From the NCBI GenBank assembly GCA_027575765.1, contig JANBPT010000381.1:1-39618 (forward strand): DNA of 39,618 nt, in the 5' to 3' direction. Each line of letters starts with the position of its first letter. The first letter of the stretch is position 1. Source of the stretch: Tieghemiomyces parasiticus (Eukaryota; Kickxellomycota; Dimargaritomycetes; Dimargaritales; Dimargaritaceae). A program made the position numbers and the translations under genes. The notes beneath the pieces are model-generated. The model was not told the DNA's origin and ran no database searches. It worked only from the letters and a program-made list of their open reading frames with translations. This document shows positions 1-11,596 of the stretch, piece by piece.

Positions 1-2006
1 CTGTGGATGGCAACATATGGCCAAGAGGCCGCCTGCCTTAGATTCACTATAAATAAACATTCACTTCACCTGAGCTAACCGGGCCGCCTTTTTCAACTAT
101 GCTGTTGTGAATAATTAATATTCAACGTCTAAATTACATTGGTAGGAATGGAGCTAGAGAATTGTATATGTCAAATTCGGTCGAAGATAATAAATGTGGT
201 TTTTTTTTGTTATTGTATATTGTGAGGCAAGGCTTGTGCTTTTTATATTCGAAAGTAATGAAGCCTAATCGGCAAAGAAGGATGTAGGACAGCTAGTGGA
301 GGTTCCTTTGATGAAGTGACAGGTCTGGTATCTATTGCTTGGCATCGGAGTCAAAGGGTTGTTCGAACCTGATAATCAAAAGTAAAATCGATTCATCAAA
401 ATTAAATGTATCAAACATATAAAGGGGGTTATAGACCCCGCACACAACAGTGCGTTTTGCATAAAAATTATTTATAAGTAGGGCTTGACGTTAATAATAA
501 AAAGGAATAGTGGCAAGATTTTGTTAACATGATAGTAAGGTCGGATAAACTTTATTCAAAGGGCCAGACAGACCCGTGTTTTATACTACGTAACTGACAT
601 TAGGGCAACGTCCAGTGCAGATCAAAGACAACAAAGTAAGTGGGCCTGAGGTCATTAGATCAGGGATGGCCCAGCAATATGAAGAGATGTTACCAGATAC
701 TTTTGTGAACATCTGCGGGTCACCTGTACTGATAGAACTTGGTTGTGGTCAGCTGCGGCTCACCACAATGGAACAGTAGAATTCATATAGTTTTTTGGGC
801 CCCTGAAGATTCCTGGGCTAGTGGTATGTTAGGGAAGGTCACTCCAACCTAACCTGGCCAACTACAAAGGCTAGAGGTAAGGACTGAAGCCTTGGGAAAG
901 GCAACATCTCAATTCTGCACCACCAGCAGATTTCCCATCAGCTGATGGGCCAATTGTCCTAATGACCCAGACAACCCATTGTTCTACAATTTTGGATTTA
1001 TTATGTTTCATATAAAAGGGGCCAATGGGCAAAACAGTAACTGTAGGAGTGGCCAGAAGGGCCACAACCTCTTGGAGGCACCAAATACTATATATAGCCC
1101 GAGCTCCAGCACCTCTGAGCTTGGGGAGTATTTTCCCAATGTGCTGATATTAGGCCCAAGTGTGGTGATTGGGAACCATCACATTAGATTGTCTCAGGGT
1201 AAAGTCCAAGTCTACTATTTCTATATTAGATCCCAGTTTTACAACTAAATTTTGCAGTTTTGTGATAAGGGTACCTGTACCACCACTTGTTCCTGAATCT
1301 CTACCTTTAACTCATGACTACCTTGACATCCCCATTGTTACTTAGCACCACTAAGTTGTTCTGATTAAGACCTTCTCTATTTTTATACATTGATATATTT
1401 CCTTTTTGTCTTCACCATTGTCAACATAAGCCTCTAGGCTAATCAGCAACCACAACCTTTGTACATTACTACCTCACAACTAGCCTTGACAAACCTTGTC
1501 TACTCATGTTTAAACATTGTTTCCTTATCCAACTATAAAAAGGACTATGATTTCTGTGGTGGGCAAGACTCCAAGGGGCGGTTTATTGCAATACATGCAA
1601 GATAGGTAAAAGGTTAAAAAAAAGACATTAGTAGCTAGGTTTGTGGGCTTATATAGCTGGGAAACATGAGGAGGGTTGGGTCTTAGTAATTAGTCCTAAA
1701 GGGTTCTTGATATACTTGCCATGGCCAATTGTTGGCCTTAAAGGGGTGGTGCTTGCTCCTGTGGGGCATTGTAGTGGCTTGCATGGTCTTGTGGAATATT
1801 GGCTTCTGGATACCAATAGCAACCAATATAGAACTGCTTATTTTATTATCTAAGTTAAGGCCCAAGCTTCTGCACCTATAAGCTCAGGGAGTGTTTTTCC
1901 CTACCCTGCCTCAGGGCATTACAATTACTAAAGCCAGTTAATTTATCAACATTTTACATAATTCTTTTGGTCATATTAATTGGTGCCTTCTACTGCGTAG
2001 AGAGCT
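1..2006. other. Left flank without a resolved gene
   Basis: AT-rich sequence with homopolymer runs and many stops in all frames. Short open frames exist but none starts in a convincing context or resembles a protein I know. A degenerate direct repeat of about 41 bp is visible at 1097-1137 and 1860-1900 (shared core GCACCT and AGCT, then GGGAGT and TTTTCCC), suggesting decayed repetitive or transposon-derived DNA. The last few tens of bases weakly resemble the sequence just before the second duplicated unit. Confidence 0.5.
1097..1900. repeat. Degenerate direct repeat pair (about 41 bp each)
   Basis: The segments 1097-1137 and 1860-1900 align with roughly 80% identity by eye and without large gaps. 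Both carry GCACCT followed by an AGCT element and a GGGAGT tract leading into TTTTCCC. No terminal inverted repeats or coding capacity were found between them, so the origin is unknown. Confidence 0.4.
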
Positions 2007-2039
2007 TAACACTCTAAATATCAACTAAGTACAACCTAA

Positions 2040-4320
2040 AAACTAAGGCCCCTACACCCAAACCATGTACGTTACGTTTGTCAGTAGCGGAAGGGCTATT
2101 GAATGGTGTAGGTTACGGTTCAAAGTAGGCGTAACAACTTTTGATGGCTCCCTTTGTAAGCCCAGTGCACACCATTGTTGTGGAGCAGACACCAGCTCTG
2201 TCCCTTGAAGGTATCTAGCAGGTGCATTTATAACCCAGAGTGGCAATAATGCATAAAGGACTTTTGTGGCAAAGCATTTAGCCAGGGGGAAAAGGCCCAG
2301 TGGTATGCAGGGATGTAGACCCTTTTCCTGAACAAACCATTTATACCAAGCCCATAGTAATACCCAGGGGCTTGGTACTTAATTTTTTAGTTTTTGATTG
2401 GTGGTATGTGTTGTTTTATCATTGCTGCGGTGGCACGTGCTGCCCGATCCCATACTATTCAGATTAACACCTTGCGGATTCACGTACCATTCTAGTAAAA
2501 CCACCTACATATATTCATTATTGCCGGCGGGTGCCAGACAGTCGGCATGGACCACCCGGCCGTCACTGGGCACTAGTTCCTGTTCCCTCCCTCTCCATCT
2601 TCCCAAGTCTAGCCGGCATAATAGACCCTAGCACCACAGTATAGGCAGAATCCTAAGGGATGATGCTACGCAGCGGACTTCACTTTTATGGCGGGGTCCA
2701 AGCCAATGGGCCTGATGGAGGAGTTCTGTGTAGCACGTCCGCGGGCCAGCACTCCCCCGATATAATTGAACGGCACTCCGTGCCTTCACCCGCAAGATAG
2801 CGAGCGGTCATTGAATGTACCCAGCCAGCAGACTGCCGCAGATGCTACTTTCACTGCATAGTATCAACAATTGAACTAAAGCAAGTGTGGTGTGGGCCCT
2901 GAGTTGGCCTACAACTGGTAGAGTAGATGGGAGCTCCCGCGACGGGAGTGCAGGGTATTGAAGAGGAGTGGAAAAGGGAACACTGTTATGGTCGCTGCCC
3001 GATGTGGCCAGCACGTAGGGGGGAAGCCTGAACGCCTATCCCTCTTGTCAAGTCTGCCATGTTGTGCACTGTGCGGCTAAACACTGGAGCTGGTGGTTAC
3101 GCAATGGCTCACCATGTGGTACGTAGTACCTTAGAGAGGCGTCTCTGTGGAAAAGCAAGTCATCGGCTGTTCGGCATACACTGGTATAAATTGGTATGGG
3201 CAATAGAGCAGAGAGTTACATGGCCAGAAAATTGTGTCGATAGGGGGGGGGCTGGGGTGGATGTCCGCAAGCCTGATATTACGGGGTTGGTGATCCTGGA
3301 CAGACTCTACGGGATTGGATACCGCCAGCCAAACCACAGCCCTAGACTGCCACACCCCCCGTCACTGGTGGAGACAGGAAAAGCCGGCAAGCCTTTGATA
3401 TGATAAGCGCCGAGTAGCACCCATAATGTTGCCCACTGTTCCCGCCCTACTTCACAAGGTATAGATGATAAAACGATGCCGACCCTGCCGAAGCGGGAAC
3501 CGGGAATTCTCAACGCCTTCTATTCCATTGCCGTTTATTCCTTTACCCTATACTTTATCCCTTCGTCTTTTTGCTCCTTTTTCCCTCTTTGCTGCCCATT
3601 TCCCTCCACCCTTTCGTTCCCAGACTCTTTGGCATTGGGTCCTCTATTGCCCCCACGCTAATTTTAGTGAAGTGTACTTGGTACATAATAGCAAGGGACC
3701 GGTATAACTGGTCGGCCGGGTATGGCCGGAAAGAGAACACGAGTCAAAGAGAGGCAAAAAAAGGAGAAGCGCTAGGGAAGTAAGGGCGATTTGATATCTC
3801 ACACTCGTCATCAGCGCGTACCTTCATGCTGGACCAATACACTGGCAATGCGCAAACGGAGAAAGGCCACAGGACCCGGTGCACAGCATCGGACTGCACT
3901 GGCCTGCGGTTGCGAAACAAAGGGCTCCTCCGGAGTGCCCGTTGGCGTAGGGCCCTCCATAAAAAACTATCCGTCGTGCGGCCGCTTCCCTTGGGGCCCC
4001 GGCTATCCCAGTGGATTGCGTACGGGCCTGGCCCCACAGTGGCAAGCCTTCTCCCACTAGACTCGTCAGCCCGAGGCCCTTTGAACATAGTCCACCCTGG
4101 CCGCTATAACGATGCAAGGCGGAAAGGGAAGGCGATATATTTGAAGGGTTGGACGAACGGCGACCTTGGTGCACAAGTGAAACGGGACCCACCAAGCGGA
4201 CGGCAGGGGAGCACAAGCGGCGGCAACCGACCAACTATTCAACCCGACCCTATCGGCCAGAGTCGACGTCCTCGACACTACCTTGCCCTTGTCAATGCAT
4301 CCCCTCTCCTGGTCCCTCCG
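2040..4320. other. Non-coding 5' part of duplicated unit 1
   Basis: Open frames on both strands here do not survive comparison with the second copy at 8806-11415. The copies differ by 1-2 nt indels that break each frame, for example ACACTGGCAATG near 3839 against ACATTGCAATG near 10932. The stretch is therefore best read as intergenic DNA upstream of the secreted-protein gene. Long G and C runs occur, for example near 3245 and 3355. I see no transposon domain. Confidence 0.6.
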
Positions 4321-4327
4321 GTGGCCC

Positions 4328-4335
4328 TATATAAA
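4328..4335 (+). promoter_or_regulatory. TATA box of secreted-protein gene, copy 1
   Basis: TATATAAA lies 175 bp before the ATG at 4503 and is followed by a pyrimidine-rich leader. The same element with identical spacing is present in copy 2 (11422-11429), and the promoter is about 97% identical between the copies. Confidence 0.7.
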
Positions 4336-4502
4336 CGATGGACCGGTCTCCCAGTTTAGTCCGCCACCCATCGACAACCGCACCAGTCAATTCTGCTTGC
4401 CCATCCTACCTCTCGTTTGACACCCACCCCCCTGTAACTCAAGCGTCTCGGTGGGCTGTTTTGGTTTCCAATCTACCCACCACGCCGACCCGTCACGTCA
4501 GC

Positions 4503-6378
4503 ATGAAGTCTGCCCTTTTCTTCGCCTTCGGAGCCCTGGCGCTGCAGCAGAAACTTGTTTCGGGCGCACCCAGTTCCCAAGGGCCGGGGAAGGATAAACA
4601 TTTTCCCAATGAGATTTATGCGAGAATTGGCGAGGCTATGCCTGTTTACCAGCAAGAAAAGTTCGGCCGCGCCTTAAATTCTGGCAATAATGCGGTTGCT
4701 ACTTTGATGCGCAGTACCGAAATTCGTAAGGTAAGTATTCCAACGGCACCACACTGACGCTGGACAGGGGCAGGTCGGGGGCGAGCCTCCCATCCTAGCG
4801 CCGTGGTCCACGTCCAATGATGGTACATACCGTAGTGCACTACCTCCCGGTATTTCCTGCAGACGACACAGGCGCCCTTTCGGATTGCCCTGTAATGTTA
4901 TTTTGCTTTTTCAATCACTTTCTCCTTCATCATACTACCGAACTTGTCTCTTCCACTCTGGCCTATGCTGCCCTTAGGAGCTTGAGTCCCATGAAAAGGA
5001 TATCGCGAGCCGTACCGAACCGTGGTTTAAAGAGTGGATCAGCCACGAGTCGCCTCCGGACTATGTCGGGCGAACGCGAAATGAAATAGCACACGACAAC
5101 TTAGCCTGGCCGCGGAACAATGTTGTGGTGGGCGAGAACAATGAACGCCGTCAGCAGCGCCTAATTGATCAAGAATACCAGATGCTTCGCAACACCTACC
5201 TTGACGAGGAGGTCCGTGACGAATACATCACGGAGATCAAAGAGTACATGCATGACACAATCTGACCCGTTGCGAAACCCCTCGTAGAGGCCATTCTTTA
5301 TCGGCGATTTTTGGTTGATACTTTACGCAATTGGAAAGTTACCCCGCTTGGCAACGTTTACGCTAACGCCCAAGTGCCGCCTTATTCGTCCTACCCACTC
5401 CCATCCGAGGAAAACGTGGAGGGCATTACGATTGTGGGTAACGAGGATGTCGCGGCCTACAGCTCAGGTGTGGAAAGACAATTTGATGATGATGATGCGA
5501 GTTTTAAAGCCTTCCTGCCGGGGGCCATACGTGATTTCCGCCCCGAGCTACTCAAAATCAACAAAGCCGCCAAGCCGATCAAGTTCGACGACGTACTCAA
5601 CCCTAAGTCTAGGGCTGACTTGGCCCTGCGTTTCCCTCAGGCACTGCTTCTCGGTAACATTAGGTATCTGGATCACCTACAACAGACTCTATTGGGTAAG
5701 CTCGGTGATTACGGGGTGATGGACATTCTTCACCAAAGCTCAGGCATCCCGACCAATCATCTCCAATTCATGGAAACCATCATAAGTAGTGTACGTAACG
5801 AGGATGACGAGGATGACGAGGATGACAATATCAACGTCATTGATAGCGCTACAACTGGTGCTCAAGCACCCAGTTTGGCGCAGGTCACGTCAATGATGCA
5901 GGATAACGTCTACAGGCGAACCTTTCGTGCTACGGGAAAATTATACAAAAAGGAAGTAGAAAAAGTGTTCCGTCATTCGGTAGTGGTTGCGTTTTCCGCA
6001 TTGGGGATGCTTGACCACCTCGATGCGTACATAGCCACGCGAGAGTTGGGCGGTACACTCTATTCATTCAGAGATGACGAGCGGAGAATCGCTATACTCG
6101 TCGCCGACCGTTTAAAACAGCCTGATCATGTTAATAAGATCCAGAGCTGGTACGAAGATTTGTCAGATGCTGAAGCATGCTACCTGAAAGGTTCGGGCCT
6201 GTACCTGGGCTGGGAGCCACGTACCGACACACTTAAGGACCTCGTCCAGAGGTGTGATGAGTCCAAGCCTGCCCGCGAGTTCGAAAACGATCTCCCGGTG
6301 TACATTGGCGCCGATGATAAGCTCTACTTTTTGACCTACGACTCCAAGGTCCTGACCGAACCGACTACCCTCCAGTAA
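4503..6378 (+). pseudogene. Secreted-protein gene, copy 1, with one in-frame stop
   Basis: Exon 1 is 4503-4730 (76 codons) and exon 2 is 4978-6378, with a 247-bp phase-0 intron (GTAAGT donor, TTAG acceptor). Exon 1 begins with a signal peptide (MKS then a hydrophobic stretch, cleavage likely after VSGA) and then FPNEIYAR. Exon 2 is open for 467 codons except for TGA at 5263-5265 (codon 172), where copy 2 has TGG. The encoded C-terminal part has an acidic DDED run and ends in TTLQ. The signal peptide implies secretion; the family is unknown to me. Because only one lesion is present, this is either a very young pseudogene, a truncated 171-residue product, or a sequencing or haplotype error. It lacks the 13-residue repeats of copy 2. 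Confidence 0.75.
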
Positions 6379-6710
6379 ATGCATCGCTAAAGGATGCCTA
6401 GGTTGTTTAATTATATTTTTTTGTTTCGATGTTTTGGCCCGTCTTACCAATGGACACCTGTCTGTTCATTACCTTATATACATGGCATTAAATTCCGGTG
6501 TTTAGCGAAACTTGAAATAACAGCCATTAGGCCTGAATACGGGAACTAGAAGTATCCGAGGCAAAGAATCGAACGGGCCATACCATTTTAAAATAGGATC
6601 ATTCTTCACTTTACAGTTCCCATATTTGCCTTGCTCCCGTGTCGACTTGAGGAACCTCATCCCCCCCCCGCCCAGCCCTAATGTACCAACCGTGGTGAGC
6701 GGTGCCTGGT
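6379..6710. other. 3' flank of secreted-protein gene, copy 1
   Basis: AT-rich sequence directly after the TAA at 6376-6378, including a T-rich stretch near 6410-6425 and a C-run near 6660. No canonical AATAAA is seen close to the stop. It matches 13747-14075 in copy 2 with scattered substitutions and holds no gene that I can support. Confidence 0.5.
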
Positions 6711-6720
6711 TATATATATA
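6711..6720 (+). promoter_or_regulatory. TATA-like element, possible promoter of second small gene, copy 1
   Basis: TATATATATA followed by GTCAAAGCGCTGC lies about 260 bp before the ATG at 6973. A slightly shorter version is at 14076-14083 in copy 2 at the same distance from its ATG. Position and conservation suggest a promoter, but no transcript evidence is available. Confidence 0.4.
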
Positions 6721-6972
6721 GTCAAAGCGCTGCTAGGCAGAATATCTGTATAAATATATTATTAGAACTGACCTCCATGCTGGACTCGATACCCCTTGCC
6801 GCATCGCCATCAACTGGTGACTAGCTCGCTTTCGTACGGGTCCACTACTCCCTTAAAGGCAACCTCTCCCCTGGTCTGTCCGCTCACCAGATAACCTCGG
6901 CGCATACTATGGGGCTGTAGTCCCGAGAGTGCTAAAGGTCTACCCTATACGGGTTTTCAAATGACTAGACCC

Positions 6973-7782
6973 ATGGCTGTCACACTTTCCCTAGCTTTAG
7001 GCACAGGGATCTGGAGTTATGTATTCACCTTAAACGCCGGGCCTTCCGTGATCTCACGGACGACCGGTGCTACCGGCGAGTACGTTGTGTCGCCAATTAC
7101 CTGGAGAAATTCGACAGGGCTAGTGGGTTCCTACGGCACCCCCCCCATCGTCACGCGTGAGTGCATGTCAGGGTATACTTGGACGGTTCACTTGCTGGTT
7201 TTAAAAAGCTCGGAGGCAGCATTATAAATGGTGACCCTATTGCAATTCAGACCCACCAGGGCCGTGCCATACTCAAGGGAGTGTAAATGGTGTATTTTTG
7301 GGAATGTCACCAAACACGGCCCGTTACATCTGAGCATTACGCCTCTCGCTCTCGGTTCCACAGTCCCTGCCAAGCCACTACCTAGGGTATAGGCTAGAGT
7401 TCATGCTTCAGGCCGGGGCCAAGGCACGTGGAAGTTTGGACCGTTACCTATCCGCAGCTCTACCGCCATAATGCACCACTCCCCCCCCATTGCCCTGCAG
7501 CCACCCATGCCTGCACGTCCGGCACCCGAGCCAAGCTTCTTCCGGTCAATTCTCACTCTCCCCTGATCTAGCCCCTCCTCTGTGGCTTCCGCCTGTCCAG
7601 GGGTGTCAAGTAGTGAGATATGTGGTAAGACGTTCACCGCACTGGAGGCGGCCGGGGATGTCTGGCAATCGGTTTTTGCCAAGCGTCAGCCACATGACTA
7701 TAAAGCCTGCTTGGATAGTTGGTTAGGAAGTGCTTGTCGAGTAGTAGAAAAAGATAAGCATGTTTATGAACAGCATTCATAG
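6973..7782 (+). CDS. Possible two-exon small protein (unit gene 2), copy 1
   Basis: Proposed exons are 6973-7156 and 7601-7782. They join in phase (codon C|GG) across a 444-bp intron with a strong GTGAGT donor and a CCAG acceptor, giving 121 residues. The start MAVTLSLA is hydrophobic and could be a signal or anchor. Exon 2 encodes SSSEICGK and ends YEQHS. Both exons stay open in copy 2 despite an in-frame 3-bp indel, and the first 110 bp or so of exon 2 are identical between copies. An in-frame ATG at 6961 exists here but is ACG in copy 2, so 6973 (context CCCATGG) is preferred. Function is unknown. The alternative is two chance open frames in non-coding DNA. Confidence 0.35.
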
Positions 7783-7948
7783 TTGTGTTGCCGTACACTT
7801 AATAAAGAGCCGATAGTGTATGCTTCAACATGAACGAAAAAAGTTGGCAATACGGTGTGGGTAGCATATACATTTTGGTGCACGACATAGGTCAATGATC
7901 GTTTCGGAGCCATAGAAAATCTAAACCACTGTTTGTGTGGTAGGCACG

Positions 7949-8374
7949 ATGCCGAAGGGTGATAATAAAGGCTTATTAGAGAAAAGCAAGCGTAGAGGGG
8001 CAGTAATGACGATAGCTTCGCAAGTGGTGTGGTGTACGCTTTATAAGCCGGATGGTCGTTGGCGGTGCATTCGTGGTAAGTGCGGGTACTCCTGGGGTGT
8101 CCTCGGGCGTGGGTCTTGCAAGGGTGCTTGCTGAGTCATTCGGAGGAGCGAGGTGGATTCGAGGCGTATAGGCGGGCATCTCGATGCGGGAGCTGATGCA
8201 GGAGGTATTAAGAGGCTTCGCGCCTCTCTCAGGTACTACGGGGGAGGGAGGGGTATGAAAAGTAGACATGATGGGTGGTTAAACAAAACAAATTGTGAAG
8301 TCAGAAATGGTTCAATCCTGGAGTGGTTTATACTAATCGACTCGGCATCAGTCATTCTCCGAGTTTTTATCTGA
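7949..8374 (+). pseudogene. Possible small gene 3, copy 1, frameshifted
   Basis: Exon 1 (7949-8075, starting MPKGDNKG) has a GTAAGT donor and can join in phase to an exon starting at 8202 after GCAG. About 85 bp into exon 2 this copy has one extra base relative to copy 2 (around 8277-8300). The frame then diverges and stops at 8372-8374, well before the copy 2 stop position. If the copy 2 model at 15304-15780 is a real gene, this copy is broken. If not, both are non-coding. The predicted protein is basic, has no signal peptide and matches no family I recognise. Confidence 0.3.
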
Positions 8375-8678
8375 ACCACTGCGGTCAGGGACCTCCAGTT
8401 TAAATTTCTTTGACTACTTTTTGCCACCTGTATAGACCTTGTGGTCACCTAAAGACGACCTTACCTCATGCACCAGGCAGCAGCCACCCACGACGCCGCC
8501 ACACACCAGGACCGCCGCTCATCCAATAAATAGAACAGTAACCGCCGTCACCCAACTCACCTCGACCTCCTGGACCAACTCTTGCAAACGACTTAATATA
8601 GATTCCCATACTTTTCTACGATTCCACGACTTTCTACACTAGCCCGCACCGACAAGGCCAAACCACAGGCGGAGACCC
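8375..8678. other. Spacer before terminal promoter of unit 1
   Basis: C-rich and A-rich sequence rich in CCACC and CACACC, leading to a TATA box. It matches 15781-16026 with several short indels. No coding potential is supported. Confidence 0.5.
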
Positions 8679-8686
8679 TATATAAA
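8679..8686 (+). promoter_or_regulatory. TATA box at the end of unit 1
   Basis: TATATAAA followed by GCCCC, then a leader-like CTCTCTACTACTAG tract. It points into the beginning of unit 2, but no start codon in good context follows at the usual 175-200 bp. The counterpart at the end of unit 2 is TATATAAG at 16027-16034. It may be an orphan promoter created by the duplication, or drive a non-coding transcript. Confidence 0.4.
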
Positions 8687-8805
8687 GCCCCAAGTCGGAA
8701 CCCAATAAACGACAGCATCTATCTCTCTACTACTAGCTTACTCACTACGGTTTAACCTACCACAGACCTTAACACCCGTACATACCAAATAAGTGCAGCT
8801 CAAAA

Positions 8806-11415
8806 ACTAAGGCCCCCACACCCAAACCGTGCACATTACATTTGTCAGTAGCGGAAGGGCTATCAAATGGTGTAGGTAACGGTTCAAAGTAGGCGTAACA
8901 ACTTTTGACGGTTCCCTTTGTAAGCCCAGTGCACACCATTGTTGTGGAGCAGACACCAGCTCTGTCCCTTGAAGGCATCTAGAAGGTGCATTTAGAACCC
9001 AAAGTGGCAATAGTGTAAGGTTGGCTCCGTCCGACGAATCCGCGCCAGGCTCCTCGGTGCCTCCGGTGACGGTACTTTCCTGGGCGGGAAGACGAGATGT
9101 TGAACGGGCCCCGTTTTTGCGGGGCGTGGCCAGGGGAAACGCTGTGGTGCGTTCGGTCATTGTTAGATCGCTGCGAATGGTGTTTATGGTGTAAAAGATG
9201 GTACAAGAACTTCCTTTTCTCTCCTACGATGCTTTTATTCAATGGGTCTTTCGTCTTAATATATATAGCTCGTGGCACTCAACAAAGAATTGTCGGATGC
9301 TTTTGATAAAGAAGGGTTTGATTAATAATGCGATAAACAAGGTTTCTATAATGAATTTATCAGCGTCTGCTGTTACCCGACGTCGGAACACCGTGCGTCG
9401 GCACTACAATAATGTGTAAGGGACTTTTCTGGCAAAGCATTCAGCTAGGGGGAAAAGGCCCAGTGGTATGCAGGGGTGTAGATCATTTTCCTGAACAAAC
9501 CATTTATACCAAGCCCATAATAATACCCAGGGGCTTGGTACTTCATTTCTTAGTTTTTGATTAGTGGTATATATTGTTTTATCATTGCTGCGGTGGCACG
9601 TGCTGCCCGATCCCATACTATTCAGATTAACACCTTGCAGGTTCACCTACCATTCTGGTAAACTCACCCACTTATATTCATTATTGCCGGCGGGTGCCAG
9701 ACAGTCGGCATGGACCACCCGGCCGTCACTGGGCACTAGTTCCTGCTCCCTCCCTCTCCATCTTCCCAAGTCTAGCCGGCATTATAGGACCTAGCACCAC
9801 AGTATAGGCAGGAGCCTAAGGGGTGACGCTGCACAGCGGACTCTTTTTATGGCGGGGTTCAAGCCGATGGGCCTGGTGGAGGAGTTCTGTGTAGCTAGCG
9901 AGCGGTCATTGAATGTACCCAGCTAGGGGACTCTCTTGAGGGCCACTTTTACTGCTTCGTATCAACAATTGAACCAAAACAAGTGTGGTGTGGGCCCTGA
10001 GTTGGCCTACCACTGGTAGAGTAGATGGGAGCTCCTACAATGGGAGTGCAGGGTATTGAAGAGGCATGCCAAGGGAACACTGTTATGGTCGCTGCCCGAT
10101 GTGGCCAGCACGTAGGGGGGAAGCCTGAACACCTATCCCTCTTGTCAAGTCTGCCATGTTGTGCACTGTGCGGCTAAACACTGGGGCTGGTGGTTACGCA
10201 GTGGCTCACCATGTGGTACGTAGTACCTTAGAGAGGCGTCTATGTGGAAAAGTAAGCCATTGGCTGTTCGGCATACACTGGTATAAATTGGTATGGGCGA
10301 TAGAGCAGAGAGATACATAGCCAGGAAATTGTGTCGGTAGGGGGGGCTGGGGTGGATGTCCGCAAGCCTGATCTTACGGGGTTGGTGATCCTGGACAGAC
10401 CCTACGGGATTGGATACCGCCAGCCAAACCACAGCCCTAGACTGCCACACCCTCGTCACTGGTGGAGACAGGAAAAGCCGGCAAGCCTTTGATATGATAA
10501 CCGCCGAGTAGCACCCATAATCCCGCCTACCGTTTCCGCCCTACCTCACAAGGTATAGACGATAAAACGATACCGACCCTGCCGAAGCGGGAACCGGGAA
10601 TTCTCAATGCCCTTTATTACATTGCCGTTTATTCCTTTACCCTATACTTTATCCCTTTGTCTTTTTGCTCCTTTATTCCCTCTTCGCTGCCCATTTCCCT
10701 CCACCCTTTCGTTCTCAGACTCTTTGACATTGGGTCCTTTATTGCCCCTATGCTAATTTTAGTGAAGTGTACTTGGTACATAATAGCAAGGGACCGGTAT
10801 AACTGGTTGGCCGGGTAAGGCCGGAAAGAAAAACGAGTCAAAGAGAGGCAAGAAAAGGAGAAGCGTTAGGGAAGTAAGGGCGATTTGATATCTCACACTC
10901 GTCATCAGCGCGTACCTTCATGCTGGACCAATACATTGCAATGCGCAAACGGAGAAAGGCCACAGGACCCGGTGCACAGCATCGGACTGCATTGGCCTGC
11001 GGTTGTGAAACAAAGGGCTCCTCCGGAGTACCCGTTGGCGTAGGGCCCTCCATAAAAAAACTATCCGTCGTGCAGCCGCTTCCCTTGGGGCCCCGGCTAT
11101 CCCAATGGATTGTGTGCGGGCCTGGCCCCACGGTGGCAAGTCTTCTCCCACTAGACTCGTCAGCCCGAGGCCCTTTGAACATAGTCCACCCTGGCCACTA
11201 AAACGATGCAAGGCGGAAAGGGAAGGCGATATATTCGAAGGGTTGGACCGATGGCGCCCTTGGCGCACAAGCGAAACGGGACCCACCAAGCGGACGGCAG
11301 GGGAGCACAAGCGGCGGCAGCCGACCAACCATTCAACCCGACCCAATCGGCCAGAGTCGACGTCCTCGACACTACCTTGCCCTTGTCAATGCATCCCCTC
11401 TCCTGGTCCCTCCGG
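8806..11415. other. Non-coding 5' part of duplicated unit 2
   Basis: Counterpart of 2040-4320, interrupted by the insertion at 9014-9408. Open frames differ from those of copy 1 because of small indels, so I regard the stretch as intergenic. Nothing else was recognised. Confidence 0.55.
9014..9408. mobile_element. Copy-2-specific insertion, candidate solo LTR
   Basis: Copy 1 reads GGCAATAATGC (around 2242) where copy 2 has the same target split by about 395 bp. The inserted DNA can be framed as TGTAAGG...CTACA, the TG...CA ends expected of an LTR, flanked by ATAG and ATAA (4-bp target duplication with one mismatch). The duplicated flank could equally be read as CAATA (5 bp, exact) or CAATAATG (8 bp, one mismatch), so ends are uncertain by a few bases. 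Internally it has a TATATATAG element at about 9259-9267 and no transposase or polymerase frame. A small non-autonomous DNA element is the main alternative. Confidence 0.55.
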
Positions 11416-11421
11416 TGGCCC

Positions 11422-11429
11422 TATATAAA
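11422..11429 (+). promoter_or_regulatory. TATA box of secreted-protein gene, copy 2
   Basis: TATATAAA 175 bp upstream of the ATG at 11597, the same spacing and surroundings as in copy 1. Confidence 0.7.
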
Positions 11430-11596
11430 CGATGGACCGGTCTCCCAGTTTAGTCCGCCACCCATCGACAACCGCACCAGTCAATTCTGCTTGCCCATCC
11501 TACCTCTCGTTTGACACCCACCCCCCTGTAACTCTAGCGTCTCGGTAGGCTGTTTTCGTTTCCAATCTACCCGCTACGCCCACCCGTCACGTCGAC

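Larger units (their letters stand above)
2007..8767. repeat. Tandem duplication, copy 1 (about 6.8 kb)
   Basis: This block is repeated immediately downstream in the same orientation. Clear shared landmarks are CTAAGGCCC near 2042 and 8807, the promoter at 4328 and 11422, the secreted-protein gene at 4503 and 11597, a second TATA at 6711 and 14076, and a terminal promoter at 8679 and 16027. Identity is about 90-97% over most of the length by eye, with small indels. The left edge fades gradually and is approximate. The unit carries one large secreted-protein gene and two possible small genes, all plus strand. Confidence 0.9.

Noticed and set aside
340..380. Possible tRNA B box (GTTCGAACC) near 361
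   Set aside because: No A box or cloverleaf can be built around it.
3824..4234. Minus-strand 136-codon frame in the same place (and 10918-11346 in copy 2)
   Set aside because: Overlaps the plus-strand frame. Copies differ by frame-breaking indels, and there is no recognisable protein content.
3826..4359. Plus-strand 177-codon frame upstream of the secreted-protein gene
   Set aside because: A 2-bp indel near its start and other indels break it in copy 2, and its end overlaps the TATA box and leader of the next gene.
9014..9408. CACTA-type or hAT transposon for the copy 2 insertion
   Set aside because: Ends read TAGTG...CACTA, the reverse of CACTA elements. The 8-bp duplication needed for hAT has a mismatch and leaves no inverted terminal repeats.
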